A stretch of 64,000 nucleotides of DNA from Undaria pinnatifida (lineage: Eukaryota; Sar; Phaeophyceae; Laminariales; Alariaceae): contig JABAKD010000024.1 of assembly GCA_012845835.1 (NCBI GenBank), positions 4,226,181-4,290,180 of the forward strand, given 5' to 3'. The notes under the pieces are model-generated. The model was not told where the DNA came from and searched no databases. It worked only from the letters and a program-made list of their open reading frames with translations. Positions 10,422-21,591 of the stretch are shown one piece after another. Within the stretch, counting starts at the first letter, position 1. Each line of letters opens with the position of its first letter. Position numbers and translations under genes: made by a program.

Positions 10422-10841
10422 AAACGAATCGGCTGGCTCCCTGATTCACCACCGCCACCGACAACGACAACCACAACGCCACCAAGATCATCAACGACAA
10501 AAGAGCAGCGCTCCGGTGGTGCATCAACTCAATCGCAACGACAGCTTAGCAGCGACGGAATTCCAACGCTTTCCACCCGAAAGCGCGTGCCAGGCTTCAG
10601 CATAGGCCTTCCCCGCGGCGTATGCAAAAAAAAGAGACACATCCGTCTAAGACACGCCTCTCCAAAAATTGAAGATCGTGGTGCACCGTGGGGAGGGCGG
10701 CAGGGGGAGGGATACGATTGTGGCGGTGGTGCGACTAGGATGGCAGCGGACAGCACGGGAGTCGAATTCCGGAATGGAGCGCGGCAAGCCGAGCTTAGGG
10801 AAGGCGGGGGCGCCGTGCCGTGCAGGGAGTGTCGACATGAG
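10422..10841 (+). CDS. Candidate coding exon, PG-rich gene
   Basis: A 140-codon phase 0/0 block between GACAAAACAG and a GTGAAA donor. After a Thr/Pro stretch (an ACA/ACC-rich region near 10460) it holds two phrases with the spacing of the family's repeats: GFSIGLPRG, then APWGGRQGEGYDCG (compare PGPGxY), then VEFRNGARQAELREGG. Those hydrophobic-x-F-x-x-A/G-x-x-R phrases recur as AIRFGTAARYP at 12.4–13.5 kb and SVVFARPH at 14.3–15.6 kb. Phase 0 joins it to 9270 and to 12454. The exact left edge is uncertain because of the adjacent array. Confidence 0.45.
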
Positions 10842-12453
10842 GTGAAAAACGAGCACCATAACTCTTCCGAGTATATAACCATTTTCTACATTGTGTTCGC
10901 CTTGGGGTATACGAGGTATATGTTTTCACGGGGATTTGCTTTGCTGTAGTCTGTAGCTGATGGTACGTTTGGTGAAGACCAGCGACTGACAAGAAGCGGC
11001 AGGTTGACTTTAGCGTCGGCGGCTGATAAAATGTTCGTCAATCAGAAGAGAACCCGGACGTACCCGAAGATTATTGAGCGGCCTTGGGTATTCGGAGGAC
11101 ATGAACCACGTCGAAATGTTGCACTTTGAAGAGAGAAGAGCGCGGACGAAAAAAAACGTCTGCAGTACGTCGTTTTTGTCAGCTTTTTTAGCGGGACGTG
11201 AAGGTCGAAAAGGAGAGAGCGGGCAAACAAACCGGAAGCCCTCTTGTCCTCCCCTACCCAGATGGCTTCCGTAGGTGTATCGCCTTGAAAAATTAGAATT
11301 TCTCGTTGACGCTCGCTTTCGAGAGAGGTAGCCACTTTTGGCGAAAATAAACAATTGTACCTGGCTCCGCCAAACGAGGTGACCCTTCCACACTCGTTGG
11401 AATATATATAGAATACATACATATATATTATAGGAATAAAAATACAATCCGGCTGTGAGATCGAATATTTTCACATAACGCTCTTGATTTCGCTAAAAAT
11501 ATTTCTGAATGTACCTAGGCCGTGGTCTCTTTGATTATTGCTCAAAATATTTCTGAATGTACCTGTTAATGGTGGCATTGTTCATCGGGTTTGCACTTTT
11601 TTTCACGCGCTACGGTAGAGACACGCGCGGTTTTTTTTCTGAGTCTTCTCACTCACCCAAAAGCGAATGCTTTTTTACTCTTTATTTTTATCGGGCTGAT
11701 TTGTGCAACCGAAACGAAGAACAAGCCCCCGTGGCCCTTAGGTATACAAAAGCAATCGTTTTGCGAAACCAAAAAAAAAAAACATGAAAATTCCGACGAT
11801 TTGGGGTTAAGAAGCCCCGCAATTCAGAATCACGTTTTTGCCAAAAAACGGTATACCCTAATACCTCTACTCTATCGTAGCACGCGTCTTTTCCAATTTC
11901 CCGAAGTCGGGTTTGGGGGTGAAGCATGGAGCACTTCTCAAGCGAGATGAGGGCACTGATACCATGGCATGAGTCCGCCGTGTCTGAACCGATTCGTCCC
12001 CCGGTGGGCAACACACCGACATCCCCCTCCTCTCAAACACAGCACAGTCAATAATCTGGTTGTGCAATAGAAACACGTGTCGACACCGCTGACGCCTTCT
12101 ACGACCGTCCGTGCCTTGCCCTCTCGGAACGCCGTCATTAATTTGGTGGTGCACATTCCGAATATGACAGAGCATAACACGCCTCCGGTGATAGACATTT
12201 TTGGTCTTCGTATTTTTTATCACCGGGGGGGGTGGTATACTGTGGCGGGGTGCGGGATTTTAACAAGATGGGGTATTGTGCGTTGTTATGCTCTTGCCAT
12301 ATACGGTACAAGCTGGTGTAGCTTAACCCCTTTAGAGCTCCAAAAGCCCTCCCCGTACTAGTTCCAAGTAACTTGTTCCCGAAAACGGGTTCCGGTTGTA
12401 AATACGTTGAACCCTCCAGTCCCTCGTACGTCACCCTCTCGCCTCGCCCCCAG
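10842..12453. other. Intron with repeat fragments
   Basis: Holds an M-family right end at about 11760–11888 (TACTCTATCGTAGCACGCGTC), a duplicated phrase AAAATATTTCTGAATGTACC at 11497 and 11543, and an F6 copy at 12320–12400 that lies about 50 bp upstream of the next acceptor. No further exon supported. Confidence 0.4.
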
Positions 12454-13484
12454 TGCTGGTTCGGATGCTCCTGCCGCTGTCACGCCTCTACCACTGTGGA
12501 CGTGGTTTTCGATGCTAAGGGGGGGTCCGAGTCCGCGCCTGGCTGCCCACGGACCAGCCCGGCAGTAACCGCGGAGCCAGAGGTGACAGAATCTTCAGTG
12601 ATTATCCGACAACAGCCAGCGATGATTTCTGAGGCAACTCCTGCACAACAAATCTTGTCGGCGCGCAAGTATTTGCATCCTCCCGCGCAACAGCATTCCA
12701 TGCCGGTGCGCAACGGTTTGGAAGAGTCAAGGAGCCGTGAAAGGGTGGGGGATGACCCACACCAGGGCTCCCGCCGCATCGTTGTCGCCGACGCAAGCGG
12801 TGACTCGCGCGCCGCTGACGGTAGTCCGAGCTTAGCGGCGCACGCTCTTGATCCTCAGCTTACCAGCGGCGGGGGTTTTTCCTCCCCAATGATGGGCCCT
12901 CGGTCACCAAGCGGGTCGAGCGCAAAGAGCCGGAACGACCTCCGGCGCCGCCGCAGGAAGGCTGAACGGGAAAGCTTGGAGATGCCGTCGAAATCGGACC
13001 CCGCTGTCACGGACAGGACTGGCACTAGTGGGACCAGCTGCTGCTACTCCAGCTGCTGGTTCGCCTGCGACTGCGTTTGTCACACCGGCAAGGACACACC
13101 AGGGTGCGTGTCCGAGGAAGAAGAGATTGACGAGGTAGGCACAACAGAGAGCTGCATAGCTAAATCTGGAAAAGGGTCGAGGCAAGGGCGGGAGCCATGG
13201 GCGGCGCTATCGCGGTCCCCGGGCGCGCATACCCCGGGCGAGCATACGCCACGCGAGCATACCCCACGCAAGCATACCCTGCCCGAGCACACCCCTCGAG
13301 AGCATACCTCGGACGTGTACAGCGCGTTTTTGGCCACTTCTGAGTGTGGTAGGGGTCCAAGAGCGATTCGCTTCGGAACAGCGGCGCGTTATCCCTCGCT
13401 CGGACCGGATGGGGGTGGGACTTCAGCCGGTGCAAGGGGCAGGGAAACCAACGAGCGAACGCGGATTTCCGAGTACAACACAAG
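12454..13484 (+). CDS. Large exon of the PG-rich gene, with duplicated Cys motif
   Basis: A 1031-bp exon entered in phase 0 after CTCTCGCCTCGCCCCCAG and left in phase 2 at GTGGGT. It opens with CWFGCSCRCH and has a second copy, CWFACDCVCH, about 195 residues later, so this Cys-rich phrase is a real internal repeat, perhaps metal-binding or palmitoylated (inference). Between 13219 and 13310 is an array of EHTPR/EHTPG-type five-residue repeats. Near the end is AIRFGTAARYPSLGPDG, the hydrophobic/F/R phrase preceding a Gly-Pro motif as in SHIPPO-type proteins. Low-complexity and likely disordered elsewhere. No catalytic domain seen. Confidence 0.6.
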
Positions 13485-14273
13485 GTGGGTTACCCCTCAA
13501 ATATTCTGCGTAAATGACGCGATTTTTTGGGTGAATACGCCAGCGCGGCGGGGGAGGGGGGGCGGGGGGATAGAAAATTGGTATCAAGAAAAGGATCACA
13601 AAAAGGAATCCTGCGCAGCTTTCAAATGTGATCTTCGACGAAACCCTTGATCTCGCATCTGAGGTACCTTTCATTTCTGATTAAAAGCGACAGGATCGCG
13701 AGATGTGCTCTGAGTAAGAGTTATTCGTTTTTCTTCTCCGGCGGTCGAGACCGTTTCATGTGCGTAGCCCTAAAATAGCTTGCTAGTCTGGAACCGTCGC
13801 GCGCATGCACAGTGCGTTACGTGCGACAATTTGTTGAAAGAGCCCAGGGCTCGAAGGAGCTAGATGCCTATTATGTTGTAAATAGCAGTTTAACCGCGAG
13901 TCCCAGTACAAGCCCCACCTCCCTGTCCAATGTGTTCCTTGACCCGTGGTCATCCCCGTTTAGCAACGGTGAAGCCACCAATAATACTCAGGCGTAGCAA
14001 GCCACAGGCCCCTACCCGACCTCACTCAACCATCTTAGTCGTGACAGCCAGACACTGATACGCAACCCCTACGCGGAGGCCAAGTATACACCTTCTTGCT
14101 CTATCTGCCTGCCACACAATGGTGGCAACGCATCCCCGGGCCCGCACCGCACGTAGAGCGATAAAAACATAAAATCACAGCTTAACACTCACCACAACAC
14201 GATTGTAACACATCGGTGTACCCCTCCCGCCCCCCTTCCGCCCCCCTCCCGCCCCCTTCCCGTTGCAACAAAG
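13485..14273. other. Intron
   Basis: Ends in a 40-bp tract of CCCCCTTCCG-type repeats (14221–14262) just before the acceptor. A 61-codon frame at 13812–13997 is Ser/Thr/Asn-rich and could be an old insertion; not assigned. Confidence 0.45.
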
Positions 14274-15617
14274 CCAAGGAGAAGCAGCCACCCGGCCAAA
14301 ATTGAAAGGCTTCCTGCTCAGCCGAAGGGCCCGCGACCCAGCGCTGGCGCGGGCAGAATCGGCGGCCGCTGCCGCTATCACGATGGCCAGCCGATGTTCT
14401 CGGACCTCTGTAAGTACTACCGTGGGTGTCGACCCTCCCAGTAGCAACGCGGCAGATAACGCCAGTGTATCGACCAACGACGAACCCGTCCGCGGGGACG
14501 GTGGAAGGTGGGAAGACACGGGGCGTGATACCGACGACGCTGGGAAGGGTGAGGGTCTCAAGTCCATGGCAACGCCGGAAAAAAAAAAAACGGGAGCTTC
14601 AAGCGGTGTTTTCGATGCGGCGGAAGTAGATGGTGGGAGAATGGGCGATCAGTCCCTCCAGCCAGTGTCGGGAAGTCAGACCAGTGATGGTGAGGTAGGA
14701 AAACAAAATGTTGCGGTCGACGACAACCCCGTCCGCCTTGACGGCGACAAGCAAGAAAGCGCGGAACACGAGGGTCCCAGGCTCATGGAAAGCGCGGGAT
14801 ACGAGGTCAACGGCGCTGGTGCTGGGGAGGAAGAAAGGCCTAGAGTAATCTTAGGACCAGAAAAAATACCGGGAGTTCCTAGTGGCGTTTCTGATGAGGT
14901 GGCAGGGGAGGACAGTCAATCCCTTAGGGCCGTGGTAGGAACTGAGAATGCGGATCTTGCTGCAAAGAATCCACCTCAAGGACGGGAGGCCGCGACAGGA
15001 ACGGAGAATGGGTATCTAGCTGACAAAAAAGCGCCTATAGGACGGGAAACCGCGGCAGCGGCAGTGACGGTGCCTTCGACTGCAGAGAGATCGACACCCG
15101 CGATTACCGCGATGGCTGAGGCGGTGGCGGAGCAATCGGTGGCCGCAGCAGCACCACGACTTACAGCACCAACAGATTCAGGGGACAAAACAACACAAGC
15201 ACGTACAGCAGGATCAATCAGCTGCGCTGATTCGGAGAACAAAAAACCGCCAGTACGTGCACCAGGAGTTACAAGCTGTGCCGATGACGGAAACAAAACA
15301 AAGGCTGTGCTTGGACCAGAAAGAAATAGCTGCACCGATTCAGAGGGGCCATCACGGAACGCGAGGGATCGAGGAACAAGACAAGAGAAGCAGCAGCGCC
15401 CCCTTACAGCCTGCTTAGCTCCTAGCGACACTTTCCTTTCCCATCGGCCAAAGACGCGCTCGGTCGTGTTCGCGCGACCCCACACCAGTAAGCCTCGGAA
15501 GATTACGGGCCGCCAGAAAGGGGGGGACGGATCGCCTGGCCCGGGGCAGTACGATGCGGGACGGGGGAGCAGCGAGTGGGTAGAGGCAGCTAGAGGCCCC
15601 TCGATCGCTCCGAAGAG
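14274..15617 (+). CDS. Large exon of the PG-rich gene, with PGPGQY motif
   Basis: A 1344-bp exon (448 codons), starting with one base and ending in phase 2 at GTAATG, so it is symmetric and can be skipped without a frame change. Most of it is Ala/Gly/Asp/Glu-rich with imperfect repeats, for example ATGTENGYLADKK near AVVGTENADLAAKN and later phrases around SCADSENK / SCADDGNK / SCTDSEG. Its C-terminal end carries KTRSVVFARPH, then SPGPGQYDAG, a clear PGPGxY motif of the SHIPPO/STPG type known from axonemal and microtubule-associated proteins. The function of the repeats here is not known. Confidence 0.65.
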
Positions 15618-16051
15618 GTAATGTAGGCGTGAACAAATCGTCTCTGGTGTCGCCGCGGTTGCTTACTTTTCTGAGGTTACGTTGCATGGTATCGCTGCAT
15701 ATATAGGTTGGATGTTTTGCCGTGCACCGCGTGCTAGGGTGATACAACATCCCTCCCGGTGCTGTTCCGAACGTTGTCTCGTCGACATGTTTCGCTGCGG
15801 GTTATTTGGGCAATTTTTGAGGTTGTATTTTTCCACGGAAAAAAAAAATTACCACCACAACCGTTTAAAAAAAAAAAACAGAATTGTACCGTTTGCCGTT
15901 GCAACAAAAAAAACGGATCGCCCTATTTTGCATTACCTTGCCGCCTCGTTTCACCACCTAACAACTCCGTTGCCGAGGAGTAGTGGTTACCCTGCAACGT
16001 TTCGGGCTGGAGGGCAAACGCACCCGAGTATGTTTGCCTTCGTGTGTTGAC
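15618..16051. other. Intron
   Basis: AT-leaning with oligo-A runs; no repeat family recognised. Runs into an M element. Confidence 0.4.
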
Positions 16052-16630
16052 GACGCATGCTACGATGGAGGAGGCACTTTTCGTCTGAAATGGTTTCCGA
16101 ACGACGGGGATTCCTTAACCCAAAATCGTCGTAAATTGTACTAAGGTATACCTCTTTCTGGCGAAAACCTTTTCCGAACGACGGGGCTCCTTAACCCAAA
16201 GTCGTCGTAAATTGTATTAAGGTATACCTCTTTCTGGCGAAAACCTTTTCCGAACGACGGGGACTCCTTAACCCAAAATCGTCGTAAATTGTACTAAGGT
16301 ATACCTCTTTCTGGCGAAAACCTTTTCCGAACGACGGGGCTCCTTAACCCAAAATCATCGTAAATTGTATTAAGGTATACCTCTTTCTGGCGAAAACCTT
16401 TTCCGAACGACGGGGCTCCTTAACCCAAAATCGTCGGAAATAGGTAAAAAAAATAAAAAAGCATAATTCTCGTGGTATACATAGGCCGTGGGATCATTCA
16501 ACCGGGATCGTATTAATAGCAGGTTTATTTTTTTTCTTGTCCGAAACAGTTTTTGGGAGAGGTCTTGAGCTCCTGAATTGAGGAGTAGTATTAGAAAAAA
16601 CAGTGGTGCACCTCTATCGTTGCACGCGTC
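16052..16630 (-). mobile_element. M element, copy 3, with ~4.5 tandem 77-bp units
   Basis: Outer ends GACGCATGCTACGATGGAGG and GTGCACCTCTATCGTTGCACGCGTC are inverted repeats; orientation is reversed relative to the copy at 20746. Inside, TTTTCCGAACGACGGGG... units start at about 16092, 16169, 16246, 16323 and 16399. They differ by only one or two bases, so the array is younger than the element. About 579 bp. Confidence 0.75.
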
Positions 16631-16963
16631 AAAAGTGAAACGCGATGAGGAAATCCCATGGCCTATTAATGGGTATTTTTTTACGATTTTTTACGTTTTT
16701 TTACGAACCACAATAATAAAAAAACGCGAATAGCACTCCAATGAAGCCTTGAAAACAGCTTGCCCAACACATTTTACGAACCCTACATCGTAGCACATGT
16801 CTCCGGGAGTTCGTAGACACAGCAAGAGCATGGTTCTCCGTTGGACGTTTCATATGTCAACGACAGGGTACGCGAAAATCGTTCCCTGTCTTGTCGTTTT
16901 GGAGTTCGTATAGACAACGAGCATGGTTTCCCACGGGCCGTTTCATGTGTCACGCGCAGGGTA
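16631..16963. repeat. Oligo-T/A stretch and ~95-bp tandem duplication
   Basis: TTTTTTACG repeats at 16675–16705, then a phrase GGAGTTCGTAGACA...ATGGTT...GTTTCAT...GGGTACG present twice (about 16808 and 16903). The second copy runs directly into the 39-bp minisatellite. Confidence 0.6.
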
Positions 16964-17232
16964 CGTGAAATATCATTCGTTGTCTTTTTTATCTTCGGTC
17001 TTCGTGAAATATCATTCGTTGTCTTTTTTACCTTCGGTCTTCGTGAAACATCATTCGTTGTCTTTTTTATCTTCGGTCTTCGTGAAATATCATTCGTTGT
17101 CTTTGTCATCTTCGGTCTTCGTGAAATATCATTCGTTGTCTTTTTTATCTTCGGTCTTCGTGAAATATCATTCGTTGTCTTTTTATCTTCGGTCTTCGTG
17201 AAATATCATTCGTTCTCTTTCTTATCTTCGGT
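16964..17232 (+). repeat. 39-bp minisatellite, ~7 units
   Basis: Tandem units with the phrase GAAATATCATTCGTTGTC followed by TTTTTTATCTTCGGTCTTC. T-rich on the plus strand and ending about 13 bp before the acceptor of the exon at 17246. Long plus-strand frames across it are repeat artefacts. Confidence 0.9.
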
Positions 17233-17245
17233 TTCGGACGTGCAG

Positions 17246-17338
17246 GATAATCATCAAGCAGAAGTCACGCGAGGTGCTGGAAATCCGTAAAGCCAAAGAG
17301 ACGCGTCTCCGAGGTCCCGGGGAATACGACATCGGCAG
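17246..17338 (+). CDS. Short symmetric exon of the PG-rich gene with GPGEY motif
   Basis: 93 bp between GGACGTGCAG and a GTAGGT donor, phase 2 in and out. It encodes IIIKQKSREVLEIRKAKETR followed by LRGPGEYDIG, a second SHIPPO-type GPGxYD motif. The phases fit the flanking exons at 14274 and 21474 (or 18229), and the repeated motif is strong support that these exons form one gene. Confidence 0.6.
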
Positions 17339-18228
17339 GTAGGTTGAGGGTCATTTCCTAACGAAACACACACACACAAAAAAAAACACGCGATTCCTGA
17401 CATCTTTAAAATTCTGAAATGTCACGTTTTCAAAACTTCACAATAATCGCATTCTTTTTTTGTCGGGAAACCTGACATCAATTGCTATGGGGAAAGGCCA
17501 AAAGGATGCACTTTCCGGTAGACTCAGTAACGGTCTCCGTAGATGCAATGACCGGCACAGCACGGTTTGTTGTAAGACATAATTTAGCATGTGTATATCG
17601 GGGTTTGGGTTTTGTGGGGGCTTGGGGTCAGACGAGCGCAAAAACGGGCGTCCTCCCTCCTCCACGGTTGAGAGTAGACCTCACGAGTAAGTTAGCAAGA
17701 GCGAGCCGCACAAGCGAATCGGGGTTCTTGCTGGGGGCGTCAACAGATTGAGCTAGTCACTGGGTTGGCCAACCCAGCCAGAAGCCTGTGCCTCTCCCTT
17801 TTTCCTCTTACTCTCCGCTTTTTTCTCTTTCGACGGGGGAGGGGTGAGGAGGGAGGAGAGCTAGGTAGCCGTGGTTCCGTGTTTTTTATTTTCTCGAGTA
17901 GAGGCGTGGAATGGTACGATACCATTCGCGGGTTAAGCTAATGCTCGATAACGCGGACAACGAAGTGAAGCTCGATAAAGCGGCCTCGTTTCCGTGCGGA
18001 CCGTGTGAACATAGCACACGAAAGTGTAATACCACCACCGAGAGACGCGGACCGTTTCACTCCTTGCTCCTCTCCTTTCCTCTCCTTCTGCCACCACACC
18101 CTTATCCCTCCGCATCCTTGTTCCGCCGCACCCTTGTTCCCCCGCGTCCTTATTCCCCCGCACCCTTCTTCCCCCGCGCTCTTTTTCCCCGGCACGTCAC
18201 AATGCAACCGCCGGCGGTTTCTGTGCAG
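17339..18228. other. Intron ending in a pyrimidine minisatellite
   Basis: Includes a CA run near 17370 and, at about 18090–18195, a 15-bp degenerate tandem repeat of CCGCACCCTTGTTCC type, pyrimidine-rich on the coding strand and ending about 35 bp before the TTTCTGTGCAG acceptor. Confidence 0.5.
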
Positions 18229-19782
18229 AGGGGAGGGGATTACCCGCGTGCGATCAGCCATCGGCGGGGTTTCCATGCGGCTCACCGCTCCGCGAACACT
18301 AAATGCCTTCGCCAAAGAAACCCTGAAGCGAAATGGGAGCAAGAACAGCCGTGCCGCGAAACTACGTTGTGTGAACTCTTGTGCGAGAGCTCGCGATCAT
18401 CAACGTGGGACGCGGGGTGCCCGCGGCCGTAGCCGCGACTGCAGTCGCAGTCGCAGTCGGGGCCGCAGTGACACGCGAAGCCGCAGCCGACACCACTCAC
18501 GAACACAACGCTCGAGCACCACCAGGGGCAGCAGAAGGAGAACGTGTTCTTTCTCCTGGTTTTGTTCCTCGTCGCCGCGGTCGCTGTCGCAAAGAGGGGA
18601 GGAGAAGAGAGACCCATCTAGTCGTCGCGGTAGCACAGACCGCCATTCGCGCTACCTTGCCGATAGAAACAGATCCCGTTCTGCAAAAGGCCGGCATAGC
18701 GATAACTCTTTTTCGGACGACCGGCATGGCGGCGCCGCTTCAACCCGGCACCATCGCCGCCAGCCCTACGACGTTGATGCTGACCTTCCACGTCGTTCTA
18801 GATCCAGAGGACGTCCGTCACCGCCGCTTCATACGCGAAGGCGTGGAAACAGCTTCCGCTCTCCAGCAGCACCAGACATTATTGACGGCCGTCGAGGGTA
18901 TGCCAACCAGGTACCAAGGGGGCGCGCTAACTCGAGATCGCGACGACCAGGGCGGGAAGTGTGGGTCGAAGATGGACCAGGGTCGAGCCATAAAGAGCAC
19001 TATAGCAAGAACTCTAGAAGTCGGCAAGGCAAGTTCACGATGGTGCACAGTCGACGCAGACGGTGTGACCATGGCTGGCGACGGAGCCGACGAAGCCATG
19101 AACAAGAAGAGAAAAGGTCGACCGAACCGCCGTATTTGTCCTCCTCCGCTTCGTCTACTTCCTCGTCTTGCCTCTCCTCCTCCGCTTCTCCGTCTTCCTC
19201 TTCCGCCTCCGCTTCCCGCTATTTGAAAAGTCGTTTTACCCACAGCTATCGGGGTGATCCTAACGCTGCTCCCCCCACGGGAAGGTCTCATCAACGGCGG
19301 CAGGGAAAAGGACAGCGATATTGTTCTGATTCCGGTCCGGGGCGGTCCCAGCGAAACAGCCGTTTCAGATCATCAGACCACTCGACCTGCCCCTCCGTTT
19401 CCTTCTCCTCCTCCTCCTCCTCTCGCTCCTCCTCTCGCTCCTCCTTCTTCTCGCCGTCGTCATCAGTGCAAGGTGGCGGCGGTAACCGATCGCGAAGAAA
19501 ATCCTCTTCCCGTCGACATCGATACTACCAACTACGACGTCGCTCGTCCCACTCTAAGGAAGACAGGAAGAGGCCAGGAAGAACCAGAAGAAGTGGCCAT
19601 CGATCGAGCCACGGTGAGAGTGGGGGGGAGGCGTGTCAAGAATTGGATGGTGCCTGGCGGGGAATTCTGGCAACTTCTAGGAATATTTCTGGAGGGAAGT
19701 TTGCCCCCCTGGTTGGGAAAGGCGTGGGTAAGAAGAACCGGCCGGCTGTGGAACGCGCAAGGAGGCAGCGGGAATGGGAGAG
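18229..19782 (+). CDS. 1554-bp Arg/Ser-rich (RS) exon
   Basis: Open for 518 codons from the strong acceptor TTTCTGTGCAG to a GTGAGA donor, starting with one base and ending in phase 2, so it can be included or skipped within the PG-rich gene without changing frame. Dense RS/SR dipeptides (for example SRSRSRGRSDTRSRSR near its start), Ser runs near 19140–19220 and 19395–19450, and basic SRRR blocks resemble the RS domains of splicing regulators or disordered, phosphorylated scaffolds. No RRM is seen. No early ATG exists, which fits an internal exon. An overlapping 281-codon frame is a compositional shadow. A separate nested gene is the alternative. Confidence 0.5.
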
Positions 19783-19875
19783 GTGAGACGGGACGCATGT
19801 TGTGGTCAGGATATCATAGCACCTAATTCTTGATGAGGCTCCTCACGTGAAGAGCTCTGTACCTCACCTCACCTC
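19783..19875. other. Intron spacer
   Basis: Short spacer before the CCCGA array; CCTCACCTCACC repeats begin at 19861. Confidence 0.4.
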
Positions 19876-20018
19876 ACCGACCCGACCCGACCCGACCCGA
19901 CCCGACCCGACCCGACCCGACCCGACCCGACCCGACCCGACCCGACCCGACCCGACCCGACCCGACCCGACCCGACCCGACCCGACCCGACCCGACCCGA
20001 CCCGACCCGACCCGACCG
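19876..20018 (+). repeat. (CCCGA)n microsatellite
   Basis: About 28 near-perfect CCCGA units. Frames through it are artefacts. Intronic in the proposed gene. Confidence 0.97.
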
Positions 20019-20409
20019 GCTCGACCCGCGAGTTTTTGAAGACATCTTGACCCTACCCGCGAGCTTGTTCATGACCCTCGCGAAAAAAGCCTTGGAAGAA
20101 ACGATTTTTTGATCATCAATGTACGCTTAACTTTCTTGATCAACCATTGTACGGCAAACACTGTCAGCCGCAACAGGGGCTACGACGTTGGATAGCTCTA
20201 GCTCTTCCGCTTAAGCGCCTCATTCTTCGGCATTTTCTTTCGCCGGAATTTTGCTACACGTATCGTAGCTCGCGCTACGGGCATCATCCGCCACGCGGGG
20301 GTTGGGGGTAACCGTAGTGGAACGGGGCCATGGCGGCGGAGACGAGAGACATGTGAAATACTCTATCTGTCGGTCGTGTTCATCATTACCCGAGAGTTGC
20401 TAGGCATTA
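20019..20409. other. Intron, nothing recognised
   Basis: No exon or known family. Confidence 0.4.
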
Positions 20410-20490
20410 ATCCCCTTAACGCTGCAAAAATGATCCCGCACTGATTTCAAGGAGCATTTTTCCCAAAAAAGTGGGTGCAAACGAATCACC
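20410..20490 (+). repeat. F6 interspersed repeat
   Basis: TGCAAAAATGATCCCGCACT...TTTCAAGGAGCATTTTTCCC, matching copies at 22860, 4920 and 61480. Confidence 0.5.
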
Positions 20491-20499
20491 CCACGCTAG

Positions 20500-20733
20500 A
20501 GGGGTGCAGCAGATTCTCAGAAATTTTTGGAGCTCCTAACACAAGGAGCTTCGTAGCTCAACATATCACCACCCGAAACATGGCTTCCAAGGCATCCTTT
20601 CGCTCGCGCAATCCGATGAGCCCCGCTATGAATCGCTAGTCCTAACACAAACAGAATAACCGGCAGCTCCTCGCGTAAGGGGCTCAATCGAATAAAAAAT
20701 GAAGATGTTGTGACCCGAAAAATTCCACCCCTA
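20500..20733 (+). repeat. F2 interspersed repeat, copy 1
   Basis: GGTGCAGCAGATTCTCAG, AGCTCAACATATCACCACCC, CGCTCGCGCAATCCG and CCGGCAGCTCCTCGCG in order. The same series occurs at 26575, 38925 and 44945. Confidence 0.6.
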
Positions 20734-20762
20734 CTACCGCAGCACGACGCGTGCTGCGGTAG
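20734..20762. repeat. 29-nt palindrome at an M-element boundary
   Basis: 13-nt arms CTACCGCAGCACG and its exact reverse complement around ACG. Its right arm is the left end of the M copy at 20746, so the palindrome may mark two element ends meeting head to head. Confidence 0.85.
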
Positions 20763-21173
20763 AGGTGCACCATTTTTTTTTCTGATACTACCCCTCAATT
20801 TAGGAGCTTAAAACATGCCCTTCTTAACCCAAAAAGCTGGTTTGGAGAAAAATCAAAACCGCTACGAATCCCGGATGAAAACTCCCATGGCCTCGTAGGT
20901 ACACAACGAAAATCATGCACAAAAAAAAAATGCCTTTTTCCGACAATTTTGGATTAAGGAGCCCCCCGTCATTCAGAAAACACTTTCGCTAGAAAGAGGT
21001 ATACCTTAATACAATTTACGACCGTTTTGGGTTAAGGAGCCCCGTCATTCAGAAAACGTTTTCGCCAAAAAGAGGTATACCTTAACACAATTTCCGACGA
21101 TTTTGGGTTAAGGAGCCCCGTCATTCAGAAATCATTTCAGACGAAAAGTGCTGCCTCTATCGTAGCACGCGTC
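20746..21173 (+). mobile_element. M element, copy 4, with ~3 tandem units
   Basis: Left end GACGCGTGCTGCGGTAGAGG, right end TGCCTCTATCGTAGCACGCGTC. Inner phrases ACTACCCCTCAATTTAGG and CCCATGGCCTCGTAGGTACA match other copies. Three ~77-bp units containing CGATTTTGGGTTAAGGAGCC. About 428 bp, non-coding. Confidence 0.75.
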
Positions 21174-21473
21174 GGTTTTTTTTCCCGAGGCTCCTAACCA
21201 CTTGAGGAGCTCTAAATTTTTCCTTCTGGGGTCAAGAACTTAGTTTTACCTAACTGGAAGTGCAAGCCGATACGACGAAACCCCATATACATTACTATTT
21301 TCCCAAAAAGTATCGACACGTTCGCCTGCACACAAAGCGCGGCCCAACCAACCAACGAAAGAGGGGGGCAGGAAGGGTTTGCCAAAAACAAAAAAATGCA
21401 TTCGCACTATCGCCTTCACCAAAATAAAAACAAAAAAAAACGCCCCGAACGTTTTCCAAAAACACTCGTTCAG
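21174..21473. other. Intron
   Basis: Nothing recognised apart from oligo-A; ends in an A-rich stretch before ACTCGTTCAG. Confidence 0.4.
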
Positions 21474-21591
21474 GAATGTCGGCTATCACGACGTGCGGTG
21501 GTCGCTGACGGAGGAGAGGGCCCCGTCCGCGGTAACGTTTGCCGCTCAAGCCGAAGCGAAAGCGAGGGAGCAGCACAGGATACAGCAAAAG
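21474..21591 (+). CDS. Exon of the PG-rich gene
   Basis: Entered with one base (phase 2 upstream) and left in phase 0 at GTGAGG. It encodes NVGYHDVRWSLTEERAPSAV then TFAAQAEAKAREQHRIQQK. The phrase APSAVTFAAQ again has the hydrophobic-x-F shape found before each Gly-Pro motif in this gene. It joins in frame to 17246 directly, giving GPGEYDIGRNVGYHDV, or to the RS exon. The A-rich rather than pyrimidine-rich acceptor region is unusual here. Confidence 0.5.

Noticed and set aside
16841-17290. 149-codon frame with repeated EISFVVFF units
   Set aside because: Arises from the 39-bp minisatellite; the true coding part starts at 17246 in another frame.
18381-19226. 281-codon Ala-rich frame overlapping the RS exon
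   Set aside because: Shadow of the RS-coding frame; no matching splice sites and atypical composition.
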